This document shows positions 1 to 8,295 of a DNA stretch of 64,000 nt, one piece after another. The position numbers and the translations under genes are program-made. The DNA lies in NCBI RefSeq assembly GCF_042932805.1, contig NZ_CP170633.1, positions 1,674,001 through 1,738,000 of the forward strand, in the 5' to 3' direction. Origin of the DNA: Ascidiaceihabitans sp029251465. GTDB lineage: Bacteria > Pseudomonadota > Alphaproteobacteria > Rhodobacterales > Rhodobacteraceae. The notes below the pieces were generated by a model. The model ran no database searches and had not been told where the DNA came from. It worked only from the letters and a program-made list of their open reading frames with translations. Positions within the stretch are counted from its first letter, which is position 1. Each line of letters begins with the position of its first letter.

Positions 1-2
1 CC

Positions 3-1037
3 CCTGACGGGCTGGACAGTTTGCGTGCCGCCCTTGCCGACGCCAATTTGGCAGCCTCGCAAGCGCATGAACAGCCTGTGCCGACAACTTCGGAATTAGA
101 GGCGCATCTGGCCCAAACCGAACGCGATGAAGAGACCGCGCGTTTGGCGCTGCGCCAAGCCAACGCAGACAATGCGCAAGTTCGGGAAACCGCTGCCAAA
201 CTGCAAGCCGCAGCGACCCGCGCAGACGAAATACTGCAAAGCGCGACCGCAGACATTGGCGCGCCAGACACGCTTGATGCGCGCCGCACACAGCTTTTGC
301 GCGATCAGGCAACCGCGCAAGCCGCATTGGAAACATCCCAAAGCACATTGGAAAAACTGGTGCACTCGGCCCCGGATCTGGACACGGCACAGGCCGAACT
401 GACCCGCGCAACGGGTGCCGTCAACACGGCCCGAAACGAACGCACGCAGGTTGGCGAACAACTGGCAGCTTTGTCATCGCAAATTCGCACGTTGGCCGGG
501 CACGGTATCGAGGAACACCGTGATCTATTGGTCGGTCAATTGGAAACAGCACGCAGCACCGAGGCACGCTTTGCCCGTCAGGCTGCCGCGTTGACCAGAT
601 TGCAAACCGCGCTGAACGACGAACGCAACGCGGCACGCGACACCTATTTTGGCCCCGTCCAAGAAGAGCTGAAACCACTGCTTTCGATCTTGCACCGCGA
701 TGCGGCCCTTAGCTTTGACAGTGACAGTTTGCTGCCCTCTGGCCTTGTGCGCGCTGACGCCCAAGAGAGCATGGATGACCTATCGGGCGGCACCCAAGAG
801 CAAATCGCGATCCTGACGCGGCTTGCCTTTGCACGCCTATTTGCGCGTCAGGGTCGTCATATGCCGATCGTTTTGGACGACGCATTGGTCTATTCGGACG
901 ACGATCGGATCATCAAAATGTTCACGGCGTTGACGCGGGTCGCGCAGGATCAACAAATTCTTGTTTTCTCCTGTCGCCAGCTCGCATTTCAAGACCTAGG
1001 CGGGGCTAAACCGACCGTCGAGATTGTCGATATCTGA
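3..1037 (+). CDS. YhaN-like AAA ATPase, C-terminal part (5' end outside window)
   Basis: The reading frame is already open at base 3, so only the C-terminal ~344 residues are present. Most of the visible part is Ala/Glu/Gln/Arg-rich and looks like the descending arm of a long coiled coil. An ABC/SMC-type signature (LSGGTQEQ) follows near position 785, then a Walker B strand with acidic pair (MPIVLDDAL) near 860 and a final strand (ILVFSC) near 960. This order is that of the Rad50/SbcC/YhaN group, which bind DNA ends and usually act with an SbcD/YhaO nuclease; such a gene would lie upstream, outside the window. The exact subfamily is inferred, because the N-terminal Walker A half is not visible. 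Confidence 0.8.
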   Translation, partial: PDGLDSLRAALADANLAASQAHEQPVPTTSELEAHLAQTERDEETARLALRQANADNAQVRETAAKLQAAATRADEILQSATADIGAPDTLDARRTQLLRDQATAQAALETSQSTLEKLVHSAPDLDTAQAELTRATGAVNTARNERTQVGEQLAALSSQIRTLAGHGIEEHRDLLVGQLETARSTEARFARQAAALTRLQTALNDERNAARDTYFGPVQEELKPLLSILHRDAALSFDSDSLLPSGLVRADAQESMDDLSGGTQEQIAILTRLAFARLFARQGRHMPIVLDDALVYSDDDRIIKMFTALTRVAQDQQILVFSCRQLAFQDLGGAKPTVEIVDI

Positions 1038-1079
1038 CGGTTGCGTTTTGGTCGCGCCACGCAACGCAGCCATCGCAAG

Positions 1080-1886
1080 TCACGCGACGACGAACATTCC
1101 CGCCTTGATCCAAACATCTCGGGTGCCGCCTTGGGTTTCCCACGCTGCCCGCACCTGTTCACGCGGCGTGCCAGTGTGCGTCGCAAGGGTCGAAAGGGAC
1201 GTGTCAATAGAATGCCCCTCGTGCAGGGTTTGCAAAAACAGATGCTGCGCAGCACTGATCGGAATCGTTTGCGTCAAGTAGTTTTTGCGCACCAACGCGA
1301 CATGCATCGCATCCAAGGGCGGCAGCGACGCAGGCCGTTCTGCGCGCACGTCGTGGTAATACATAGCCACTGGAAAACGATAGCTGCCAAGCGACACCGC
1401 AGGCTGCAACCGCAACGCCGCATCCGGTGTTTGCAGTGTCGCATAGCCGGTCGTTTCTGCACCGGGTGCGTCAAACATTACAAACACTTGCCGTTCGAAC
1501 CGGGCCAGATCGACCACAAAGTCGATCCACGTTTCGCGCGCATCCGCGCTGTCAGGTCGGTTAGATTGCAAAAATGCGGGGAAACGGCGCCCAAGGTCGT
1601 ACAGCGTGTAGCTTTCTGGTGGGGCCGCAACGATGTATTCAGCAACAAAATCGTCAAACAACCCCTGCCCCAATGCGTGACACAAGGCGGGAAATTGATC
1701 GCGCATACACGAGACAATGCGCAGGAAAAAGCTGCGTTGATAAACGGCCAAACCGTCTGCACCTGAGAACCGAGGGTGCGATGTCAGCATGGCGTTTGCT
1801 TGGTTTTTTGGAACACCGGACGGCGCATGCAGCGCGTTTTGCATCCAGGATTGCAATTGTGAAAGGGTAAAAGACGTCTCGCTCAC
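1080..1886 (-). CDS. DUF2063 (HvfC/BufC-type) partner protein of the MNIO enzyme
   Basis: 268 residues with the DUF2063 N-terminal domain in roughly residues 8-100 (LQSWMQNAL near the start; the block AVYQRSFFLRI then a conserved cysteine; LYDLGRRFPAFL) and a variable C-terminal half. Proteins of this family are encoded beside DUF692 enzymes and are thought to bind or present the precursor peptide. It is the last gene of the seven-gene minus-strand operon. Its ATG overlaps the stop of the DUF692 gene by 4 nt (ATGA), which suggests translational coupling. It ends 42 nt from the convergent ATPase gene. No signal peptide is visible, so it should be cytoplasmic. Confidence 0.88.
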   Translation of the reverse strand: MSETSFTLSQLQSWMQNALHAPSGVPKNQANAMLTSHPRFSGADGLAVYQRSFFLRIVSCMRDQFPALCHALGQGLFDDFVAEYIVAAPPESYTLYDLGRRFPAFLQSNRPDSADARETWIDFVVDLARFERQVFVMFDAPGAETTGYATLQTPDAALRLQPAVSLGSYRFPVAMYYHDVRAERPASLPPLDAMHVALVRKNYLTQTIPISAAQHLFLQTLHEGHSIDTSLSTLATHTGTPREQVRAAWETQGGTRDVWIKAGMFVVA

Positions 1887-2833
1887 GTGGTTTCCATGAC
1901 CACAGATTGCATAACGCTCGGCACCAAATGATCGACCGGATTTGACACGTTCGCCTGCCCGACATCGCCGCTCATGTTGATCATCGAGGGGTCAAACGTG
2001 CCTTTCATATAGGCCTTGGCCTTCAGTAACTCTGCGTGGCAATCCTCAAAGCTTGGGATATTTCCATCCCACTCCAGTAACGTCGAGGCACCACCGGTAC
2101 GCGCCCACGCCAAGCGGTAAAGTTCCCAAACATCGGGCCGCACCGGTTGATCGTGCGTGTCGATAATATGCGTGCCGCAGTGTTGATGGCCCGCCAGGTG
2201 CATTTGCACCACACGGTCACACGGAAATTTGTCAATGTATGCAACAGGATCGGTGCCTGCATTAAAGCAACTGACGTAAACATTGTTCACGTCTAACAGC
2301 AGCCCACAGCCCGTTTCGTCCGTCAGCGCACGCAGAAAATCTGGTTCGTCCAGAGTGTCTTGGGCAAAGGTAATGTAGGTGCTAGGGTTTTCCAAAATCA
2401 GCGGTCGTTCCAGGAAATCCTGAACCTGGCGCACGCGATTTGCGACATGCGCCAGCGTTTCTTCGGTCAATGGCACGGGTAACAGATCGTGCGAATTCAA
2501 CCCCATCACGCCTGTCCAACACAAATGATCACTGATCCACGCAGGATTAACTTCAGCCGCTAAATCTTTAAGTTTACGAAGGTATCCAAAATCCAACGGG
2601 TCCGTGCTGCCAATCGACATCGACACGCCGTGCAAAACGACGCGGTACCGTTCCGCAACTTCGCGCATCACTTGGCGCGGTTGGCCGCCAGAATCCATGA
2701 AGTTTTCAGAGATCGCCTCGAACCAGTCAACCTCTGGCCAATGAGTGCGAATATGTTCGAAATGAACATTGCGCAGACCCAGCCCAAGACCAAGCTTGGG
2801 CAAGGTTGCAAGCGTATCTTGAGACAGGGTCAA
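1883..2833 (-). CDS. DUF692 multinuclear non-heme iron oxidative enzyme (MNIO)
   Basis: 316 residues, normal length for the DUF692 TIM-barrel family (MbnB, BufB and relatives). Metal-ligand blocks are all visible in order: HGVSMSIG (68-75), ISDH (100-103), His115, ENP (148-150), LDVNN (180-184), HLAGH (212-216), DTHD (225-228) and EWD (254-256). Family members use two or three iron ions and oxygen to remodel cysteines of ribosomal peptides into oxazolone/thioamide, thiooxazole or related groups. The 4-nt overlaps with the cysteine-rich gene upstream and the DUF2063 gene downstream make a substrate-enzyme-partner unit. The family call is secure. The chemistry performed here is inferred. Confidence 0.93.
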   Translation of the reverse strand: MTLSQDTLATLPKLGLGLGLRNVHFEHIRTHWPEVDWFEAISENFMDSGGQPRQVMREVAERYRVVLHGVSMSIGSTDPLDFGYLRKLKDLAAEVNPAWISDHLCWTGVMGLNSHDLLPVPLTEETLAHVANRVRQVQDFLERPLILENPSTYITFAQDTLDEPDFLRALTDETGCGLLLDVNNVYVSCFNAGTDPVAYIDKFPCDRVVQMHLAGHQHCGTHIIDTHDQPVRPDVWELYRLAWARTGGASTLLEWDGNIPSFEDCHAELLKAKAYMKGTFDPSMINMSGDVGQANVSNPVDHLVPSVMQSVVMETT

Positions 2834-3531
2834 CCGCAGCCGCCCGCACCGGAAAGGCCGCTGGCACCACAGGACGTCATGTTGCCGCGGTGAGTGTTGT
2901 CGTCAGAAATCCACAAATATGTCGGGCCAGTTTGCGCAAAAATTTCAGGCACGGCGCCCAGTTTCTCCGGCAGTTTCAGATCGGCAGGAACCTTGCCCGC
3001 CTGCTGTTTTGCCAACAGCTCTGTGCGCAGCGCGGGCCAGCGTTCTTTCTTGAACACTTCGCGCGCGCGCAACCAGACTGATTTGCCCTTGTTAGGGCCG
3101 TTTGTGCTGAAGCGTTCCGCGTTGATAGGCGTCGCGCATGACCCAAGCGAGCGGCAATCGTTTGTGCCCGGCTTGTCCATTTCCTCGCCCGTGCCGTACA
3201 ACCCGCACCCGCCCTGATCGGCGCAGTTGTTTTGTACGTGGCAGGTGTGGTCGTTGCTGGTCGCGCAATATCCCTGCCCCGCGCAATCGTTTGGTCCACG
3301 CCCGTCAATTGGTCCGTTCAGCCCGTAGCGATCTGCCCCCGCGCAGGCATTTAACCCCATGCACGCGTGCAGTGGCACACCCGCAGGCACGACGCCCAAG
3401 TCTGGCATTTTGCCAGCCGCACGTTTTTGCGCGATCTGTGCTTCGGTCAAAAATACCGGCACCGTTGGCTTATCAAACGGGTTCGGATTTGGAACCGGCG
3501 TTCCGATGGTTGGTTTTGGTTTGTCAGTCAT
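2830..3531 (-). CDS. cysteine-repeat protein, candidate MNIO substrate (RiPP precursor)
   Basis: Start set at the ATG at 3531 because GAGGTG lies 5 nt upstream; a GTG two codons earlier overlaps that site and is less likely. The product has 233 residues and 11 cysteines at 57, 63, 83, 89, 97, 103, 109, 126, 132, 221 and 232. Nine of them form a ladder of C-x5-C units (ACMGLNAC, DCAGQGYC, TCHVQNNC, NCADQGGC, DCRSLGSC) with Gly/Asn/Gln fill, and the protein ends in a Gly/Ser tail with two cysteines. Residues 1-50 are Pro-rich with no signal peptide. A charged helical segment (about 145-190) separates ladder and tail. Gene order directly before the DUF692 enzyme, with a 4-nt overlap, suggests it is the modified peptide. 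It is long for a RiPP precursor, so a metal-binding protein is an alternative. Confidence 0.72.
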   Translation of the reverse strand: MTDKPKPTIGTPVPNPNPFDKPTVPVFLTEAQIAQKRAAGKMPDLGVVPAGVPLHACMGLNACAGADRYGLNGPIDGRGPNDCAGQGYCATSNDHTCHVQNNCADQGGCGLYGTGEEMDKPGTNDCRSLGSCATPINAERFSTNGPNKGKSVWLRAREVFKKERWPALRTELLAKQQAGKVPADLKLPEKLGAVPEIFAQTGPTYLWISDDNTHRGNMTSCGASGLSGAGGCG

Positions 3532-3576
3532 TCTCACACCTCGTGTGCTCGTGTTTATTCAAAAGGAAATCGGCGT

Positions 3577-5130
3577 TCATTGCCAGTAGGCAGACACATC
3601 CGGCAGGTGCATCGAATGCACTTTGCCATCTGGTGTCGTGTCCGCGGCGCAAATCGCGGTCTTCACGATGCTGGCGGTGTAGCTGTCTTGGCCAAAGGCG
3701 TTCATCACCTTTTCGCCCAATCGAACCAGCGTGCCGAACGCCTGATCCCGTGGTCCCAGATCGAAATTTTCGAACGTCGGAGCCAGAAACTGCGGCGGGT
3801 TTGCGCCGTTGTCTAGCTGCATGCCACGCATGTTCAAAATCAGTTTGTCCAGCACCCAAATCATCGAGCGATGCAGGCCCTCGTTAAAGAACTTGCGTTG
3901 GATTTTTGAATCGGGCGGCAGTTTGTACATCGTTTCCGTCATGATAAACATGTACGAAAACAGGCCATTACAGAAATCAGACAAGATCGCTTGGTTTTCA
4001 TCCGTGTACTCCGCAGTCTTTGGATTGTCAGGGAAGTTAACCAAGAAAGGGTTCAGATCATCTTGGGTTATCGTCGGCTGAACCTGCGCGGGTGGCTGAG
4101 GGAACTGCGCCAGTTTTTCAACGTGGAACGCGTATTGCTCGAATTGCGCTTGCAAGGTCAGGAACTTGAAATAGTGTGATTCCTCTTCGCCAGATTGATC
4201 GTCTGTCTGGCCGTCTTCACCGCCCGCTGGCGCAAACCCTTCACCTTGATCACAGATCGTGTCAATCGCAATCATCGCCTGGATTTTGCTCGAAACCGAG
4301 ATCAACGGCGTCGCCTCGATGTCTCCGATTGACGCGGCAAAGCTGTCTTCGGCATTTGGGAAAATCGCAACCGCCGACGCTGTGGGCGCATCATTCGCCT
4401 TGGCCCATTTTGGATCATTGGCAGGTGACGCAGGTTTCCACGGATCAAATTCCCCAGACGGGTACACCGTGTCGATGTTGTTGGGCGAATAGTTAAAATG
4501 CTGGATTTGGTTCGCAGCATTCCCCTGTTTAAAATCGTCATCCGTGATCCAATCGGAACAAATCAAGCAACGAATGTAGGAATAAAATTGCCCGATGCTG
4601 TCCCAATCGCGATCTTGAGGCACCGCATCAAAAGTTTCGGGGTATTCGATCTGCAAAAAGTGCCACAGCTGATCGTAGGTCAGTTTGGACAACGGAATTT
4701 GCACATCCGTTTGACCATGCGGACCGGGGGGACCAACGGGGTTGTGATACGGCAGACCCGTCGGGTACGGGCCTGGTGCCTTCATGTATAAAATCGGGTC
4801 CTGCCCCAATGAATACAGGATATTAGAGGATAGCGACATGTGCAGCATTTCCTCGACCGCAACGGACATAATCGTGCCAGCGGCCTTGTTCGCGTACAGG
4901 TCCATCGGGCGGATATTGTTGCCCGTCTTTTGCGTACGCACCAGCGAGTAATAGGTGAACAAATAGATCGGAATGGTCGCCAGCTCGATCTCGACTGCGG
5001 TCTGTAAATCCGATTTCAAGCGCGTGATCGCCTTGTCGCGGTTCCAAGTTGTGTTGATCTGGTCAACCAGTGTTTTTTCCGCAGCCGTTAGCTTGGTCAC
5101 CGGATCTGCGTCTACACATTGCGTGCTCAT
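3577..5130 (-). CDS. ferritin-like di-iron protein (VioB/RebD C-terminal domain family)
   Basis: The frame stays open upstream to 5373, but ATG 5130 is chosen: AAGGAAA lies 9 nt upstream and the earlier part overlaps the preceding gene. The 517-residue product carries the ferritin-like domain of the iminophenyl-pyruvate dimer synthase family. Possible metal ligands are Glu47/Glu49 (AVEIELATIP), the EEMLH motif (Glu93/Glu94, His97), Glu297 (DQGEG) and Glu317/His319 (EESHY). VioB and RebD are about 1000 residues and couple two imines made by VioA/RebO; this protein matches only the ferritin-like half. An amino-acid-oxidase-like gene in the same operon makes a VioA/VioB-like pairing plausible, but substrate and product are unknown. 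Confidence 0.8.
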   Translation of the reverse strand: MSTQCVDADPVTKLTAAEKTLVDQINTTWNRDKAITRLKSDLQTAVEIELATIPIYLFTYYSLVRTQKTGNNIRPMDLYANKAAGTIMSVAVEEMLHMSLSSNILYSLGQDPILYMKAPGPYPTGLPYHNPVGPPGPHGQTDVQIPLSKLTYDQLWHFLQIEYPETFDAVPQDRDWDSIGQFYSYIRCLICSDWITDDDFKQGNAANQIQHFNYSPNNIDTVYPSGEFDPWKPASPANDPKWAKANDAPTASAVAIFPNAEDSFAASIGDIEATPLISVSSKIQAMIAIDTICDQGEGFAPAGGEDGQTDDQSGEEESHYFKFLTLQAQFEQYAFHVEKLAQFPQPPAQVQPTITQDDLNPFLVNFPDNPKTAEYTDENQAILSDFCNGLFSYMFIMTETMYKLPPDSKIQRKFFNEGLHRSMIWVLDKLILNMRGMQLDNGANPPQFLAPTFENFDLGPRDQAFGTLVRLGEKVMNAFGQDSYTASIVKTAICAADTTPDGKVHSMHLPDVSAYWQ

Positions 5131-5201
5131 GAATAATTTTCCTTCCCCGTAGAATAGACAATTTGGGGCCCCTTCGCGCATCCAAAGGGGCCGATTTTGA
5201 A

Positions 5202-6188
5202 TTACATCTTGGTCAGTGTGTTCGTGGTGATGTGCGGGAAGCTGACCAGACCGGCACCCGTAATCGGGATGTCCATGTAAATCGTCTGGCTGTATTGCAG
5301 CTGTGTGAAATCGGACGAGCCGCCAAACGCCTCTAACCAATAGCTCGCCTCGTACTGGGTGACATTCGCCCATTTCTGTTCAAATTCAATGTTCGAGACA
5401 GGGTGTTTCGACGTCTTGGTGTCCACATTCAGCTGGATAAAGCTGGTGGCGGGCACGGCTGCAATCGCATCGATTAGCGGCTGGTTTGGATTGTTGGTAA
5501 AGGCCACGTTCGGGTTCTGATAATTGGCGGCCGTGTTGGCTTGGGTCGTGTACAGCGACGTGTCGACGCCTTTTGGCAACACCGGGGCCGAGGCCGGAAT
5601 GACCGGCGATCCTGCCGTTGGGGTTACGCCGCCTGTGCCGTTCAAGGCCACATTCCCAGCGGCCAAAATCGAGTTCCCGTGCGGCACTGAGATTTGTTTG
5701 ACCAGATTGAAAGGCTGCGTGGGCGGCGTAGAGTTGGGCAGAGGCGTGGACCCGTACGGCCCTGCAAACTGTTGACGATCGCTCAGAAACAACCACGATC
5801 CGTTTTCTGCGTGCACCAGACTGTCTTTGCCCGGCCCTTCAGCGAAATACACACGTTGCTCGTAAAACAGAGTATTTGCGACCTGAGTGCCGGTGCCGCC
5901 GCGATTGGGCGCGCTGCCGTGAATGGCGCTAAAGGTGATCTCTTCGTAGTAGCTGAAGTTCTTCAGAATGTAGCCCGCCGGCGCCATGTTGCCTTGCGGC
6001 AACGGCATCACGTTGTACGAATACGGGCTGGTCGGGCCACCCAAACCGGTGACAGGATTGTTTTTGTTGGTCCACGTGCCAACCAAATGTTCGATGGGCC
6101 CCAGCGACGTTGTGGGCGTGCCGGGGTTGGATTGGGCAGGTTCGTTGATCAAGCTGGCGGGAAACGTCGGAGCGACAGTGCTGCTCAT
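5202..6188 (-). CDS. nitrobindin-like beta-barrel (possible heme-binding) protein
   Basis: 328 residues; ATG at 6188 with AAGGA 7 nt upstream. Short blocks recall the nitrobindin/THAP4-type heme-binding barrel: LVGTW (35-39), FYEQRVYF (108-115), HAENGSWLFL (126-135), ISVPHGNSI (166-174, with a possible ligand His170) and a final FPHITTNTLTKM. The middle (about 180-230) is a Pro/Thr/Ala/Asn-rich insertion absent from small nitrobindins. No signal peptide is visible. It sits between the TPP enzyme and the ferritin-like protein, 71 nt from the latter, so it probably acts with them, perhaps as a heme or ligand carrier. The fold is inferred from motif resemblance only. Confidence 0.52.
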   Translation of the reverse strand: MSSTVAPTFPASLINEPAQSNPGTPTTSLGPIEHLVGTWTNKNNPVTGLGGPTSPYSYNVMPLPQGNMAPAGYILKNFSYYEEITFSAIHGSAPNRGGTGTQVANTLFYEQRVYFAEGPGKDSLVHAENGSWLFLSDRQQFAGPYGSTPLPNSTPPTQPFNLVKQISVPHGNSILAAGNVALNGTGGVTPTAGSPVIPASAPVLPKGVDTSLYTTQANTAANYQNPNVAFTNNPNQPLIDAIAAVPATSFIQLNVDTKTSKHPVSNIEFEQKWANVTQYEASYWLEAFGGSSDFTQLQYSQTIYMDIPITGAGLVSFPHITTNTLTKM

Positions 6189-6369
6189 GTAAAAATCCTT
6201 AAGTGCTGGCCAAAAACGGCGTGGCGAAATCGATCGAGTAAAATAAAGCGAAGCTGTGAAGCGTAAAATATGTGTGTGATGCTAAGTTGGCATTGAGCAC
6301 AAAACAACAGTTTTTTTCGCGACATGCGGGAAATTTCTTGCCCTGCGGTTTGACAGGGCAAGACGTGGT

Positions 6370-8250
6370 TCAATCCGAACAATTCAGACGCCATAAAGTG
6401 TTATCAGGCAGATCTTTTTCCGGAATGCGCACAGCCACCAACGTGAATGTCGGCGCACCTGTGACTGGTCCGTCGGGGGTGTTTTGCACCTCTTTCAAAA
6501 CCGCCGTAAGGTCGGCGTTGGTTTCGACTTTGTAACCTTTGCCGCCGAACCCTTCGGCCAGTTTGACGTAGTCCCAAATGTGGCCCTGCGGTACTTTTGT
6601 GATGCTCGAGAAATGCGGCGGCGGCGCGCCAACGCAATAGACATCTGCATTGATCAGCCATTGCTCAACCGCCATCACGCGGTTGTCCATGACAAAGACC
6701 ACGCCGCCTTGGTGCAACTGCGCCATGGTGCCAAGTGCTTGAATCGTCTCGGCAAATGCTGTGTCACCCGTCACGGTGATCGTACGGCGCGGAGTATCGA
6801 GCGTGCTTTGCGCCAAGGCGACACCGGGCGTTGCCCCCACGCCGTAGCCAATTGCCGCCCACGCCAGTTGCGCGATGTAGCCGCGCGCCGCCGCTTTGAC
6901 ATTCAGCAACGCGACAAACGAAAATCCTGAATCTGCAACAATCTGCGGGTAGTTTTGCTCGTCAAATGTCTCAAGAAAATCATGCACGAGACGGGATTTG
7001 AAACTGTCCCACGTGATGCCTTTGTCGTCATCGCAGGCTTGGGGAACCGGAATATCCCACGGTGTGCCGCTGGCCAATCCGGGGAACGGCGCGTTGGCCA
7101 ACGCCTCCGATTGCAGCGCTGAAATCATCGTATCAAGCAGCGGTTCCAGATCGACATTGCCCCAATACGCGAGCTGCCTGCCAACCAAAACCGCACCGTT
7201 GCGTGCTTGGATATGGGTCGGGCCAGGCAGGTGGCTGGCGGTCTCAGGATTGTAGTCAGGCGTCACAATTCCGAGGTAGTTAAAATCGGTGTCCTGCACA
7301 CCCAACGCCACGACGCAGTCCGCCTCTTTCAGCAAATCCTGAAGGTTCTTTTGACTGCTCAGGCCCAGAAACGTACCAGCAAATCGCACGTCCGCGCGAA
7401 ATTCCGACAGCACGCTTTTGCCCAAACCACTGGCCGCGTACGGCGCATCCGCAAGCTTTAGCAAGGTTGCGAATTTTTCCTCAAGGTTAAAGCGTGACAC
7501 TTCTGAACCACCCATAAACACCAGCCGTTTGGCCGCCCGCATGTGGGCCACAATCGCTGATGCTGCATTGGCCAACGCCTTTTGATCCGGCGGTAATTTT
7601 GCAGGCACCAAAGGTGTTTTTGGCACTTTGATGCACGGCATGTCCGGCACCAGATTGACCAGTTCGATGTAGACGGGTTTGCTTTGCGTGATGCAGGCGC
7701 GCAGGGCTGCGTCGATCAGATCAGGGGCCGAGGCCGGATTGTCGATACGCACAGCCAAAGCTGTGACTTCGCGGAAAATCCGCAGATCCGATTGCGACCC
7801 ATCCAGCATGTGGTGGTACAGCACACCTTGGTCACGCTGCGAATTATACTGCGCGATCGACGGGCTGCCGTTGATCACCACCAGCGGGACGTTTTCGACA
7901 AACGCACCCCCGACAGCTTGGGCCGCGTTGATCGCTCCGACGCCGTAGGTGAACGCAACACAGCCCACCGTGCTGGGCGTTGCGCGCCCATACCCGTCAG
8001 CGGCGTAGGTTGCGGTCATTTCGTTGTTGGGATGCACCCGCACAAGGCCTGCGTTCTTGCGCGGATCATCAAGCGTTTCGACCCAATCAGCGATGTAATC
8101 TCCGGGAATGGCAAACACGTGCCCGACCCCGATTTCGGCCAGTCGCTTGTTCAGATACGTGCCAACAGTTTCACCAATCAGGTGGTTGGCATGGGGGTTT
8201 TCGTCATGATGGGCATTCTGCCGAGGCGTGCTGTAATAGTGATTGCGCAT
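6370..8250 (-). CDS. thiamine-diphosphate 2-keto-acid decarboxylase (pyruvate/indolepyruvate decarboxylase type)
   Basis: ATG 8250 is chosen because AAAGGAGA lies 6 nt upstream; an earlier TTG would place that site inside the gene. 626 residues. The N-terminal domain carries the TPP-activating Glu77 (NNEMTATYAADGYGRA) and the double histidine HH 146-147 (LYHHML), a hallmark of pyruvate, indolepyruvate and phenylpyruvate decarboxylases. The C-terminal TPP/Mg site begins GDT at 495-497, where the family usually has GDG, with Asn523 and Glu529 following. Such enzymes turn 2-keto acids into aldehydes. After an amino-acid oxidase the expected substrate is an aromatic or aliphatic keto acid. It is ~60 residues longer than typical, partly from a His/Asn-rich N-terminus. 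Confidence 0.85.
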   Translation of the reverse strand: MRNHYYSTPRQNAHHDENPHANHLIGETVGTYLNKRLAEIGVGHVFAIPGDYIADWVETLDDPRKNAGLVRVHPNNEMTATYAADGYGRATPSTVGCVAFTYGVGAINAAQAVGGAFVENVPLVVINGSPSIAQYNSQRDQGVLYHHMLDGSQSDLRIFREVTALAVRIDNPASAPDLIDAALRACITQSKPVYIELVNLVPDMPCIKVPKTPLVPAKLPPDQKALANAASAIVAHMRAAKRLVFMGGSEVSRFNLEEKFATLLKLADAPYAASGLGKSVLSEFRADVRFAGTFLGLSSQKNLQDLLKEADCVVALGVQDTDFNYLGIVTPDYNPETASHLPGPTHIQARNGAVLVGRQLAYWGNVDLEPLLDTMISALQSEALANAPFPGLASGTPWDIPVPQACDDDKGITWDSFKSRLVHDFLETFDEQNYPQIVADSGFSFVALLNVKAAARGYIAQLAWAAIGYGVGATPGVALAQSTLDTPRRTITVTGDTAFAETIQALGTMAQLHQGGVVFVMDNRVMAVEQWLINADVYCVGAPPPHFSSITKVPQGHIWDYVKLAEGFGGKGYKVETNADLTAVLKEVQNTPDGPVTGAPTFTLVAVRIPEKDLPDNTLWRLNCSD

Positions 8251-8295
8251 GGTAATTCTCCTTTGCAAACATGGGAATAGAGCTGAAAGGCAGGC

